Shown piece after piece: positions 43,579 to 51,386 of a stretch of 64,000 bases of DNA. The stretch lies in the NCBI RefSeq assembly GCF_014863545.1, contig NZ_CP062260.1, positions 5,287,501-5,351,500 of the forward strand. The letters run 5' to 3'. Both the position numbers and the translations under genes were made by a program. Every line of letters begins with the position of its first letter. Positions within the stretch are counted from its first letter, which is position 1. The notes beneath the pieces are model-generated. The model searched no databases. It had not been told where the DNA came from and saw only the letters and a program-made list of their open reading frames with translations. This DNA is from Paenibacillus sp. JNUCC32. Its GTDB lineage: Bacteria; Bacillota; Bacilli; Paenibacillales; Paenibacillaceae.

Positions 43579-44286
43579 TTACTCCTTCTTGTTCAGCTTT
43601 TCTTTGATCGCTTCCAGTTCATCCTCGGCATTAGGAGGTGCGGTCGGGGCAACTCCGTCCTTGCCCATGTTCTTCTCCAACTCCGCGATCAAATCGTCCA
43701 GGTCATCTTCCTTCGCTCCTGCGCGCAGCTCAGCCAGGGCCTCCGCTTCATCCAAAGCACGGTTCGCTTTCTCCTCCATGGTATGGAATGCCGCGTTGGC
43801 ACCGCCCAAGGAGGATCGGCCGGCATTCAGCTCCTGCTGGGTTTTCGCAGCGGCGATCTTCCCTTTCAGTTCGGCATAGCGAGCTTCCAGCTGGCTCATA
43901 TCCGATACCAGCTTATCCTGCAATTGCTTCATCCTGACGGCGTTTGCGGAAGCCGATTCGTGAGCTGCCTGCAGGTCGCTTAGCTTCTCGGCCTGCGCTG
44001 CTTTTCGCTCCAGGAACTTCAGGGCATCGCCTTCATTCCCCGCTTCCACGGCCTTCTCCGCATACCGCTGCAGCTTCTGGATTTCGGCGCTGCACTCATC
44101 CAGTGCCCGCTTCGCTCTCCGCTCATCCGAGAGCACGGAAGCGGTCTCCGCCTTCACCTTACCCAGATCGCCGTTCAAGCTCCGCATATAGGTATCGATC
44201 GTTTTCTCCGGATCTTCCGTCCGTTCCAATAACGAATTCACATTCACCCTCATAATATCCTTAAACCTCGATAAGATTCCCATCAT
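43579..44286 (-). CDS. pspA: PspA/IM30-family membrane stress protein
   Basis: 235 residues, almost entirely coiled coil. It starts MMGILSRFKDIMRVNVNSLL with the amphipathic N-terminal helix. Long heptad helices follow, and the acidic C-terminal part is DDLDDLIAELEKNMG. It binds and stabilises damaged cytoplasmic membrane. It heads the pspA-ydjG-ydjH-ydjI operon. GAGGGGG is six bases before ATG 44286. A sigma-W-like promoter is seen about 40-65 bases upstream, matching the known envelope-stress control of this operon in Bacillus. Confidence 0.94.
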   Translation of the reverse strand: MMGILSRFKDIMRVNVNSLLERTEDPEKTIDTYMRSLNGDLGKVKAETASVLSDERRAKRALDECSAEIQKLQRYAEKAVEAGNEGDALKFLERKAAQAEKLSDLQAAHESASANAVRMKQLQDKLVSDMSQLEARYAELKGKIAAAKTQQELNAGRSSLGGANAAFHTMEEKANRALDEAEALAELRAGAKEDDLDDLIAELEKNMGKDGVAPTAPPNAEDELEAIKEKLNKKE

Positions 44287-44323
44287 GTGCGTCCCCCTCG
44301 AAAAGTTTACATTTAACTTATAA

Positions 44324-44350
44324 TACCCTATATACTCCCGATAGGTTTCA
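44324..44350 (-). promoter_or_regulatory. Sigma-W-like ECF promoter of pspA
   Basis: On the minus strand TGAAAC (44345-44350) is followed after 17 bases by GGTA (44324-44327), close to the sigma-W consensus TGAAAC-N16-CGTA. Position and operon content agree with envelope-stress control. Confidence 0.6.
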
Positions 44351-44409
44351 TTTGCCGAAATTCATTGGCATATATGTAAATTTATGACTAAGAAAACACA
44401 AAAAAATAA

Positions 44410-44433
44410 CCCCCGACCTTTTGGATCGGAGGG
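44410..44433 (-). terminator. Intrinsic terminator of the Hsp20 gene
   Basis: Stem CCCTCCGA...TCGGGGG with small bulge, followed on the minus strand by TTATTTTTTT, right after the stop at 44442. Confidence 0.8.
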
Positions 44434-44441
44434 CATGTTTA

Positions 44442-44903
44442 TTAGTTTTCATCCCGGATCTGGATGCGTTTCTTACCAGGGTCAGACTTTTTTGGTATTT
44501 CAAGCTTAAGGACTCCATCCTTCAGGGAAGCGTCGATTTGGTCCTCGGCTATGCTCTGAACGTAAAATCTGCGCACATACTCGCCGTAACGGCGCTCCTT
44601 GCGGACGATGTGCTGGTTCGAATCCTCCACGCTCTGATCTTCCTTGCGCACGGCTTTGATCGTTAAGTAAGGGTCAGCGTAGCTGATTTCGATGTCTTCC
44701 TTGCGAAAACCGGGCAGCTCCGCCTCAACCAGATAAGCGTGCTCCGTCTCCTTGACGTCCGTCTTAAACGACATCATCGAACCCTTGAACGGCGCGAATA
44801 CATCATCAGGAAAAGCGTCGTTAAAGGCATCATGAAATGACTTCATCAGTTGTCCGAAGGCATCCTCTCTGCGCTTGCCGAATGGCATCAATTCAAACAT
44901 CAT
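44442..44903 (-). CDS. hsp20: Small heat-shock protein, Hsp20 family
   Basis: 153 residues. It has the alpha-crystallin domain at about 45-140 (MSFKTDVKETEHAYLVEAEL, PGFRKEDIEISY, YGEYVRRFYVQSIAEDQIDA) and a C-terminal GVLKLEIPKK with an I-x-I-like tail (RIQIRDEN). It acts as an ATP-independent holdase in the cytoplasm. GGGG lies five to six bases before ATG 44903. A TTGGCA-17-TATAAT promoter is present, and two perfect CtsR boxes flank it. The gene is therefore very likely part of the CtsR heat-shock regulon. It has its own terminator. Confidence 0.93.
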   Translation of the reverse strand: MMFELMPFGKRREDAFGQLMKSFHDAFNDAFPDDVFAPFKGSMMSFKTDVKETEHAYLVEAELPGFRKEDIEISYADPYLTIKAVRKEDQSVEDSNQHIVRKERRYGEYVRRFYVQSIAEDQIDASLKDGVLKLEIPKKSDPGKKRIQIRDEN

Positions 44904-44916
44904 GAATTCCCCTTTC

Positions 44917-44933
44917 TTTGACCTTATTTGACC
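44917..44933 (-). promoter_or_regulatory. CtsR operator 1 of the Hsp20 gene
   Basis: Minus strand GGTCAAA-TAA-GGTCAAA, the tandem heptad of CtsR. It lies between the -10 box and the start codon, where binding would block transcription. Confidence 0.85.
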
Positions 44934-44943
44934 TTACGCTTTT

Positions 44944-44972
44944 ATTATATGCCCGGAACGTTTAAATGCCAA
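44944..44972 (-). promoter_or_regulatory. Sigma-A promoter of the Hsp20 gene
   Basis: Minus strand TTGGCA (44967-44972), 17 bases, TATAAT (44944-44949). Confidence 0.8.
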
Positions 44973-45050
44973 AACCGATGATGCAGGAATTTGCGCTAAA
45001 ATAGCTCGTTATCGGCCGGTTTGACAACAGAATTTGTTTGGATCTTTAAA

Positions 45051-45067
45051 TTTGACCTTTTTTGACC
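45051..45067 (-). promoter_or_regulatory. CtsR operator 2 upstream of the Hsp20 promoter
   Basis: Minus strand GGTCAAA-AAA-GGTCAAA, a perfect CtsR tandem heptad, about 80 bp upstream of the -35 box. The two-site layout could allow cooperative repression. Confidence 0.8.
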
Positions 45068-45122
45068 TTTAAGATGATTGGTTTAAAAATTCCACCGATC
45101 GACTAGAGGCATGAAATAAAAA

Positions 45123-45142
45123 GGAGCGCCCTTAGGGCACTC
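45123..45142 (-). terminator. Intrinsic terminator of the small HTH gene
   Basis: Stem AGTGCCC / GGGCGCT (one wobble) with loop TAA, followed on the minus strand by CCTTTTTATTT. Confidence 0.75.
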
Positions 45143-45202
45143 TCTTCTCTTATATATTCATCTGGAAGATCGATACTGATCGGAGAGCGCGAGGCTCTGT
45201 TT

Positions 45203-45430
45203 TTATTGCTTTTCCATAATTTGATCGATTTCACTTTTCAACAAAAGGTATCGATGCACGCTTCGCATGATCGGAACCTTAGTCAGCTTATTCTGGTCGA
45301 CATAGATCTTCATTTGATCTTTGGACAGACCTAACAAATGACCTGCCTCAGAAACGGTTAATACCTCCTTGTTACTTGTAGCATTAAACGTTTTTTTCAC
45401 CTTTAGATTCCAATCTTCGAATGCCTGCAT
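45203..45430 (-). CDS. Small helix-turn-helix protein, excisionase/MerR-like
   Basis: 75 residues. The central part VLTVSEAGHLLGLSKDQMKIYVDQNKL looks like a MerR/excisionase-type winged helix motif. It is followed by a wing-like KVPIMRSVHRYLLLKSEID. AAAGG is about ten bases before ATG 45430. It stands alone with its own terminator between stress genes, and no phage or transposon genes are near. It is therefore more likely a small regulator than a true excisionase. Target unknown. Confidence 0.75.
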   Translation of the reverse strand: MQAFEDWNLKVKKTFNATSNKEVLTVSEAGHLLGLSKDQMKIYVDQNKLTKVPIMRSVHRYLLLKSEIDQIMEKQ

Positions 45431-45495
45431 GAAATCTCAACCTTTCTTGTACGCAACGAACGAGACAGGATGGTGATGGGGCTGTGAGAACTGCC

Positions 45496-45738
45496 CTACG
45501 ACTTCGCGTCCTTGCGCTGATTCTTGCGGTAAAGCTTGATTTGCTGATCCGACGAAACGAGAATCGGCAGGATTTTATTGCTGCTGACCATGGACGACGC
45601 GCACTGTGAACAAACGGGAACTTCCTTGAACGAGAAGTTGTCTCGGATCCAACCGTTACACCCTTCCTTCGTACAAGACCAGATGGCGGTCATCTCCTCC
45701 GGCAGATTTTCCAGTGGTTTATTCCAAGAATAAGACAA
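45496..45738 (-). CDS. ydjO: YdjO-like small cysteine-rich protein
   Basis: 80 residues. It has two Cys pairs likely to bind zinc (IWSCTKEGCNGWIRDN and PVCSQCASSM). It begins MSYSWNKPLENLPEEMTAIW, which fits the YdjO family described as cold-inducible in B. subtilis. The start is TTG 45738, seven bases after GAGGGGG. The next gene upstream encodes a cold-shock protein, which agrees with that role. The biochemical function is unknown. Confidence 0.85.
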   Translation of the reverse strand: MSYSWNKPLENLPEEMTAIWSCTKEGCNGWIRDNFSFKEVPVCSQCASSMVSSNKILPILVSSDQQIKLYRKNQRKDAKS

Positions 45739-45914
45739 TGCATTTCCCCCTCAGCTACATTTTTTAACGCTTTCGTACCTTAAACCAGCAAGCCTACCCT
45801 TTATATGAAAAATGTCTATCGACGTACTCTCTAAGAAAACAGACGCGATTAGCGGTAGTTTTTCTTGCAATACCTGGCAGCAGATCCTCCGAAATTCATA
45901 CTTTCTGATATCTT

Positions 45915-45946
45915 AAAAAAAATCCCCAAACGATACGTTTGGGGAT
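45915..45946 (-). terminator. Intrinsic terminator of the cold-shock gene
   Basis: Stem ATCCCCAAACG / CGTTTGGGGAT with a three-base loop, followed on the minus strand by eight Ts. Confidence 0.9.
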
Positions 45947-45956
45947 CCTTTCACGT

Positions 45957-46157
45957 CTACAGTTTTACAACGTTCTCGGCTTGCTGTCCGCGGTTGCCTT
46001 GAACTACGTTAAATTCAACGCGTTGTCCTTCGTCAAGCGACTTGAAGCCATCGCCAGTGATTGCACTGAAGTGTACGAATACGTCTTCGCCGCCTTCAAC
46101 CTCGATGAAACCAAATCCTTTTTCTGCGTTAAACCATTTCACTGTTCCTGTTTGCAT
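45957..46157 (-). CDS. Cold-shock protein, CspA/CspB family
   Basis: 66 residues forming a single OB-fold cold-shock domain. The RNP1 motif is KGFGFIEV and RNP2 is DVFVHFSAI. It binds single-stranded RNA and DNA and acts as an RNA chaperone at low temperature. TAGGAGG precedes the start by a few bases. Transcription starts near 46287 by the TTGCTA-17-TATAAT promoter, giving a leader of about 130 bases. The leader contains a long inverted repeat with a T-rich tract, a possible control element. It is followed by a strong terminator. Confidence 0.96.
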   Translation of the reverse strand: MQTGTVKWFNAEKGFGFIEVEGGEDVFVHFSAITGDGFKSLDEGQRVEFNVVQGNRGQQAENVVKL

Positions 46158-46211
46158 AGAAACACCTCCTAAATTTATATGATTTTCTCATTTTTGGTTA
46201 AAAAACAAAAA

Positions 46212-46268
46212 ATTCACATATTGCACAAGGTTCATAATCAAAATAATAACCCTCTGCAATATGTGAAT
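46212..46268 (-). promoter_or_regulatory. Leader hairpin of the cold-shock gene, attenuator-like
   Basis: Fourteen-base perfect inverted repeat ATTCACATATTGCA / TGCAATATGTGAAT with a 29-base loop. It begins about 18 bases after the inferred transcription start. On the transcript it is followed by TTTTTTGTTTTTT, as in an intrinsic terminator, yet it lies before the cold-shock coding region. It may be a temperature-dependent attenuator or a stabilising 5' structure. Confidence 0.6.
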
Positions 46269-46293
46269 CTCAGGTCAAAATCCCAATAAACTT

Positions 46294-46322
46294 ATTATAC
46301 CTCAACAGATCTGGAATAGCAA
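46294..46322 (-). promoter_or_regulatory. Promoter of the cold-shock gene
   Basis: Minus strand TTGCTA (46317-46322), 17 bases, TATAAT (46294-46299). Confidence 0.7.
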
Positions 46323-46370
46323 ACGACGAATGTTTCCCAATTCACAGCCGGAATTTTTAAGAAACCCTAA

Positions 46371-46401
46371 AAGGTGGCCCGCTCCATGAGCGGGCCACCT
46401 T
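46371..46401. terminator. Intrinsic terminator of the GH3 gene
   Basis: Perfect 14-base stem AAGGTGGCCCGCTC / GAGCGGGCCACCTT with loop CAT, followed on the minus strand by TT and a T-rich tract. Confidence 0.85.
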
Positions 46402-46511
46402 CGTTATGTTGAAACGAGAAGCATCGGACATTTACCATTAAATTTCATGCATCAATGAATCAAGTTTTTTCCTAAACGGTTTACTTTGCGATGTCCCATA
46501 GTGTTCTAAAT

Positions 46512-49298
46512 CTAAACCCGTTTAAATTCAATCCACTCGATCTGCAGGCCCGGCTTGACGAAGTCCAGCTTCATCTCGTAATAACCCGCTTCCAGTTCCA
46601 CTTTGACAAGCTTCTGCCGAATCCATCTGCCGTCGGTACCATTCGTTTGAATCGTGGTTACCGGCTGATCGTTCAGCGTGACGTTGCAGGCGCTTTGGGC
46701 CAGTTCCGATTCCGGCGACATGATGCGCACAATGATCCGGTACTCGCCGGACTCCTCCACCTTCACATAAGTCGATCCCGCAGCAGCCGGCTTCACTTGC
46801 GTATTCTCCGATAAGGCTTGTGCTGGTACCGACCCGAGGGAAGGATCGGCTTTAAATGAACCCACGGCTTCCTCGATCACCTGCTTTCTGGAGAAGACCG
46901 GCGCATGCATCAGGAATTGGCAGATGTTCATGGCGCTGCGCTGCAGCTCTCCGCGGGTCAGCGTGCCATTTTCCAAGGATGCCAGCGTGTTGTCTTCCCA
47001 GGCGTTGATTTCTGCTCCGTAGTTCATGACCACCATGTATAAATCGTTTTGGGCACGGACCATCCAGTTCGTGTTTTTCCGATCGGCCGGGCCTCCGTTT
47101 ACCACGTCGTTCATAATGGCCCACCAATCCGTCATGACGATGCCCTGGAATCCCCACTCTCCGCGCAGAATCGTGGTGTTCAGATCATAATTGGATGCCG
47201 CCCAGTGCCCATTGATCGGGTTATACGAGGTCATGATGGAGTTCGCCCCGCCTTGCTTCACCGCGATTTCAAAGCCTTTCAGATAAATTTCCCGAAGGGC
47301 CCGTTCGGATACGACGGCGTCGACTTTGCTCCGATGCTTCTCCTGGTTATTGCATGCAAAATGCTTCAGCGTGGCGCTGGAGCCGCCCTTCATAATCCCG
47401 CGCGTGCACGCCGCAGCAAAGGCGCCGGAGATGAGCGGATCTTCCGAGAAATACTCGAAATTGCGACCGTTCAGCGGGCTGCGCCGAATGTTCAGACCTG
47501 GGCCCAGCAACGCATCGATGTTGTAGCTGAGCAGCTCCCGGCCTTCCATCACATAGAGCTCTTCGACCAGCTCCGTATTCCACGTTGCTGCAAGCAGGGT
47601 GCCAATCGCCACCTGCGTTGCCTGCTGCCCGCTGTCCATCCGAATACCGGACGGTCCATCCGCGGTGCAAGCCACCGGAATGCCGTAGTCGAGCAGGCGG
47701 TCGCTCACGCCGCCAAAAGCCGATGCCGTCCCCGCCGTAACCAACGGACTGCTCATGCCTTCTCCTCTGACGATGACCGCCAGATCTTGATCGCTAAGCT
47801 GGGCGATGAAAGCCTCCATGCTGACTTTCCCCTCATGGACGTCCCTTAAGGTATAGCCTCGATTGCCCGTTTGCTCCAAGGTCGGCGGCAGGTTTTGGTG
47901 AATGCGCTCTTCCATGGCAATCGTGCGCTTCGGCACCTCCGCAAAAGTAAGCTCGTACGAGCCGTCCTCCCTGCGATTGCCCGGCTTCATTCGCGTGAAG
48001 CTCTCCGTTGGCGCCATGGCTTCCTGGAGCTGCTCGACAACTTGCAGCGTTTCTACAACATAACCTTCTTGACCATCCAAGCCGATAGGCTGCACATTTC
48101 TCACGCTGGTTCCCGCGTACAGACGGTACGTTCCGGCCTCCAATACATAGACTGAACGGTGGCCCGTCACGCCTGCATCGTCATAGGAGGCCATGGCATG
48201 AACCGGGAACTGGAGCGTTAGCTGCTGCGATTCCCCCGGCTGGAGCTCCTGCGTCTTCCCGAAGGCGGCCAGAACTTTGGCAGGCTGGCCCAGCCATCCT
48301 TGCGGTGCTTCATAATAAACTTGCACAACCTCTTTACCTGCATAGGCGGTCCCGATATTGGTCACCTTCACGCCGATCTCTACGGTTGGCGCTCCCTCTC
48401 TAACCGCAAGTTTGGCTTCTTGCGGCTCGATTCGGAACTGCGTATAGGACAATCCAAACCCGAATTCATACTGGACGACTGCGGGTCGAAACGTTTCGAA
48501 AAAACGGTAGCCCACATAAATATCCTCTTGATACAGGTTCTTAAGCTCATTGCCATAGTTGCGGGTCGATGGATAATCCTCGATGGAATAAGCAATCGTA
48601 TCCGTCAGTTTGCCGCTGGGCGTAACCTCGCCCACCAATACGTCTGCAATGGCGTTGCCGCCCTCCATGCCGCCGTGCCAAGCATAAATGACCGAAGAAA
48701 TAGGATGCCCATAACCTTCATCGAGCAGCCAGCTCATATCGATAATGTTGGACACATTCAGCACCACAACGGTTTGCTCGAAGTGCTTGGTTACCTGCTG
48801 CAGCATGGCTTTTTCTTCGGACGTTAACTGGTAGCTGCCCGGCTCATTGGCGTTGTCCTGATCTTCTCCGGCCGTCCGTCCGATGACAACGATCGCCTTG
48901 TCGGATGCGCGTCTTGCCGCGGAGACCAGTTCATCGGTCAAAGGCATTTCCTTCTGATGCCACGGCTCAGCCGCCCAGCCGCCCCCGCCGTTATCGAAAG
49001 GATTCTGCTCGATCCACTGCTCATAAACGGCAGCCAATTCTTCATTGATTGCGATGCCCTTCTTATCCCGAAGACCGCCCAGCAGATTCGTTGTATGGGA
49101 AACATGAACGCTGCCTCCAGACCCCGTACCGCTGCGGTAATAATGGATCTGCGTCCTGCCAAAAACGGAAACGGTTTCGTTCGGCTGCAGGGGCAGAGCC
49201 TGTCCTTCATTCTTTAACAGTACGGCACCTTCGGCGGCGACTTTTCGGCTGAACTCCGCAAAGCCTTCCAAAGGAGCTCCCACTCTCTGTGTATTCAA
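46512..49298 (-). CDS. GH3 beta-glycosidase with permuted domain order
   Basis: About 928 residues, no signal peptide, likely cytoplasmic. The usual second domain comes first (RKVAAEGAVLLKNEGQALPL, about 15-265). The fibronectin-III-like domain follows at about 300-420 (VTNIGTAYAGKEVVQVYY). The TIM barrel is last, at about 505-800 (VACTADGPSGIRM, ALLGPGLNIRRSPLNGRNFE, TLKHFACNNQE), with the nucleophile Asp in GIVMTDWWAI at about 733. A C-terminal carbohydrate-binding-like sandwich ends the protein. This reversed order is known from some GH3 enzymes such as those of Ruminococcus albus. The start is TTG 49298, six bases after AGGAGGG; the upstream in-frame ATG lacks a site. Probably a beta-glucosidase or beta-xylosidase; the substrate is not decided. 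Confidence 0.9.
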   Translation of the reverse strand: MNTQRVGAPLEGFAEFSRKVAAEGAVLLKNEGQALPLQPNETVSVFGRTQIHYYRSGTGSGGSVHVSHTTNLLGGLRDKKGIAINEELAAVYEQWIEQNPFDNGGGGWAAEPWHQKEMPLTDELVSAARRASDKAIVVIGRTAGEDQDNANEPGSYQLTSEEKAMLQQVTKHFEQTVVVLNVSNIIDMSWLLDEGYGHPISSVIYAWHGGMEGGNAIADVLVGEVTPSGKLTDTIAYSIEDYPSTRNYGNELKNLYQEDIYVGYRFFETFRPAVVQYEFGFGLSYTQFRIEPQEAKLAVREGAPTVEIGVKVTNIGTAYAGKEVVQVYYEAPQGWLGQPAKVLAAFGKTQELQPGESQQLTLQFPVHAMASYDDAGVTGHRSVYVLEAGTYRLYAGTSVRNVQPIGLDGQEGYVVETLQVVEQLQEAMAPTESFTRMKPGNRREDGSYELTFAEVPKRTIAMEERIHQNLPPTLEQTGNRGYTLRDVHEGKVSMEAFIAQLSDQDLAVIVRGEGMSSPLVTAGTASAFGGVSDRLLDYGIPVACTADGPSGIRMDSGQQATQVAIGTLLAATWNTELVEELYVMEGRELLSYNIDALLGPGLNIRRSPLNGRNFEYFSEDPLISGAFAAACTRGIMKGGSSATLKHFACNNQEKHRSKVDAVVSERALREIYLKGFEIAVKQGGANSIMTSYNPINGHWAASNYDLNTTILRGEWGFQGIVMTDWWAIMNDVVNGGPADRKNTNWMVRAQNDLYMVVMNYGAEINAWEDNTLASLENGTLTRGELQRSAMNICQFLMHAPVFSRKQVIEEAVGSFKADPSLGSVPAQALSENTQVKPAAAGSTYVKVEESGEYRIIVRIMSPESELAQSACNVTLNDQPVTTIQTNGTDGRWIRQKLVKVELEAGYYEMKLDFVKPGLQIEWIEFKRV

Positions 49299-49539
49299 TA
49301 TGTTCCCTCCTGTTTGTTTCTCCAAATCACCAAGCCATATGAAGAAAGATTGTAAATGCCTGACGAATTCCAACAATAGGTATTAGGCATCTATGTACTA
49401 TCATAGTAACAAATTCCGTAGGGGAATACAGTGCAATGTTCGCAGGATGCGATGAAGTTGGCTATAATAATGTAAACATCGATATTCCGCGATCACGGGA
49501 TATGCGATTGGATGATTTTGAATGAAAGCAGGATCAGTT

Positions 49540-51225
49540 ATGCGTATACGTGTCCATATGATCGCTCCTTATGAAGCGATGGTTCCCATCATACAAGAGT
49601 GCATTCCTCTGTTTCCCCAGTTAGACATACAATACGCCGTCGGCGACTTGCAAAAAGGGGCCGAGCTGGCAGCTTCGGCTCAAAACAACGGAGCCGAGGT
49701 GATTATCAGCCGCGGCGGAACGGCCCAGCTGATTAAAGCCGCGGTATCGATTCCCGTCATTGACGTCCACCTGTCCGGATACGACATGATCCGTTCCTTG
49801 ACGCTGGCGAGCCAGTTTAACGGAAAAACCGCGATTGTCGGCTTTTCCAATATTACATCGGGCGCCCAATCGATTATTGATTTAATGGATCTGCCTTTAA
49901 AAGTGTATACCATACACAGCTCCGAAGATGTTGCACGGTTATTGCTGGAGCTGAAAGCTGCCGGATACCGGCAGGTAGTGGGGGATGTCATCACCGTCCA
50001 TACGGCCGAGGCTTACGGGTTAAAGGGCCTCCTCATCCATTCCGGCAAAGAATCCATCATGCGAGCCCTGGACGATGCCCAGCTCATCTACCGCTACCTG
50101 AGCAACAACCATACCGTCTCGGCCATTCTGAACGACCTGGTTGCCAAAGAACATCCCAATCTCGTGATTTTTAACGATCAGAATGAAATCGTGTACGAGC
50201 AATTGGCCGATTTTGAGCACAGCCCTTTGACGGATAACCATATCTATCTGATCAATACTAATGTGGAATTCCACAAATCCCAAGTGCAGAATGTTTTTAC
50301 GATGGACGATTACCAGCTTTCCGTCACAGCCTATGAAACCTCATTGGAGAACAGAAGCTATAAAGTATACTCCTTGGAAAAAGGGCGGCCCTATGAATTT
50401 GCGCAGTCAGGCATCAAAGCCTACGCTGAATCATTAGCAGAGCCGATGATTGCCGAATCCGCTGCCATGCGCACCACGTTGGCTAGCATCCAAGCTCTGT
50501 ATCAACATCATGAGCCCATCCATCTGCTTGGCCGGGAAGATACGGGCAAGTCCTTCATCGTGAAGTATATTCATCAATTGTACTCGGACGGCGGTTTGCT
50601 GCTCCAGATCGATCTAGCCCAAGTTTCCCCGGATCAGTTAGGAACCCTTCCGCTGACCAAAGCCAAGACTGTGGAATTCATCCATGTGGAAGAATGCATA
50701 CAGGATCCGAATTTGATAGCCTTTGTGGAGACCTGCCTAAATAGGCGGATTGGCGTATTCATACTTAGCGATCGGGCGATTGACCTACACGAAACCCCGA
50801 ACATGAGCCTGAATACGATCATCATGCCTTCGCTTTCGGACCGTTTGGAGGATCTGCCTTCGCTTATTCAGCTCTTTTTAAGCCGATACCATCAAAAATA
50901 CGGGACGGCGGCGGTCAAAATAAAGGAAGAGGCCTTGCAGCTGATAAGGCAGAATGCTTCGCACATGACGATCGGCCAATTAAAGCAGCTCATTAAACAG
51001 GCTGCGATGAACGAAACGGACTATGTGATTTCAGCCGATACGCTAGCACGCTTGCTCGATCATCAGCCTCCAGCCTCAACCCCTGTTCCGTTGAAAGGGA
51101 CTCTGAAGGAGATCGAGAAAGACATTATTCAATACGTACTCCACGAGGAAAAGAATAACCAATCTAGAGCAGCCGAACGATTAGGGATTAATCGGGCCAC
51201 GCTTTGGCGTAAACTTAAAGAATAA
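49540..51225 (+). CDS. PrpR_N-type regulator with AAA+-like and Fis HTH domains, no sigma-54 motif
   Basis: About 561 residues. The PrpR_N sensor domain is at about 1-180 (RVHMIAPYEAMVPIIQECIP, ISRGGTAQLIKAAVSIPVID). A PAS-like middle follows at about 190-290. A reduced AAA+ domain at about 310-480 keeps Walker A (GREDTGKS), but has a weak Walker B (FIHVEEC) and no GAFTGA loop. The C-terminal Fis-type helix-turn-helix is NNQSRAAERLGINRATLWRK. It probably activates the permease/kinase/dehydrogenase genes downstream in response to an acid-sugar ligand, but through sigma-A promoters. ATG 49522 is an alternative start; the family N-terminus fits 49540 best. A TATAAT at 49463-49468 may be its -10 box. 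Confidence 0.85.
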   Translation: MRIRVHMIAPYEAMVPIIQECIPLFPQLDIQYAVGDLQKGAELAASAQNNGAEVIISRGGTAQLIKAAVSIPVIDVHLSGYDMIRSLTLASQFNGKTAIVGFSNITSGAQSIIDLMDLPLKVYTIHSSEDVARLLLELKAAGYRQVVGDVITVHTAEAYGLKGLLIHSGKESIMRALDDAQLIYRYLSNNHTVSAILNDLVAKEHPNLVIFNDQNEIVYEQLADFEHSPLTDNHIYLINTNVEFHKSQVQNVFTMDDYQLSVTAYETSLENRSYKVYSLEKGRPYEFAQSGIKAYAESLAEPMIAESAAMRTTLASIQALYQHHEPIHLLGREDTGKSFIVKYIHQLYSDGGLLLQIDLAQVSPDQLGTLPLTKAKTVEFIHVEECIQDPNLIAFVETCLNRRIGVFILSDRAIDLHETPNMSLNTIIMPSLSDRLEDLPSLIQLFLSRYHQKYGTAAVKIKEEALQLIRQNASHMTIGQLKQLIKQAAMNETDYVISADTLARLLDHQPPASTPVPLKGTLKEIEKDIIQYVLHEEKNNQSRAAERLGINRATLWRKLKE

Positions 51226-51247
51226 ATTTAAGTTTACGCTTTTTTTT
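51207..51247 (+). terminator. Intrinsic terminator overlapping the regulator's last codons
   Basis: Perfect 13-base stem GCGTAAACTTAAA / TTTAAGTTTACGC with a seven-base loop and eight Ts. The left arm lies within the coding end of the PrpR_N-type gene. Confidence 0.9.
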
Positions 51248-51257
51248 CATCTTTAGT

Positions 51258-51328
51258 GTTGCAATTTTAAACAATTTATTAGATTTTTCATATTTACAGA
51301 AATTATATGTTGCTAAAATAAACAATTT
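51258..51328 (+). promoter_or_regulatory. Direct repeats upstream of the acid-sugar operon, candidate activator sites
   Basis: Two copies of GTTGCWAWWWTAAACAATTT at 51258-51277 and 51309-51328, 51 bp apart (about five helical turns). The second overlaps the -35 position of the promoter with TATAAT at 51336-51341, whose -35 is poor. This suggests an activator-dependent promoter, presumably for the PrpR_N-type regulator. Confidence 0.55.
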
Positions 51329-51344
51329 GAACTAGTATAATTAC

Positions 51345-51358
51345 TGCAAGCGCTTCAA
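51345..51358 (+). promoter_or_regulatory. Candidate cre box at the acid-sugar operon start
   Basis: TGCAAGCGCTTCAA, a palindromic AAGCGCTT core with three deviations from the cre consensus, just downstream of the -10 box, where CcpA would block initiation. Confidence 0.4.
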
Positions 51359-51386
51359 TAAAACGATTACACAAGGAGCTAACATT

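Noticed and set aside
45203..45430. Phage or transposon excisionase
   Set aside because: The fold is similar, but no integrase, transposase or attachment site is present nearby.
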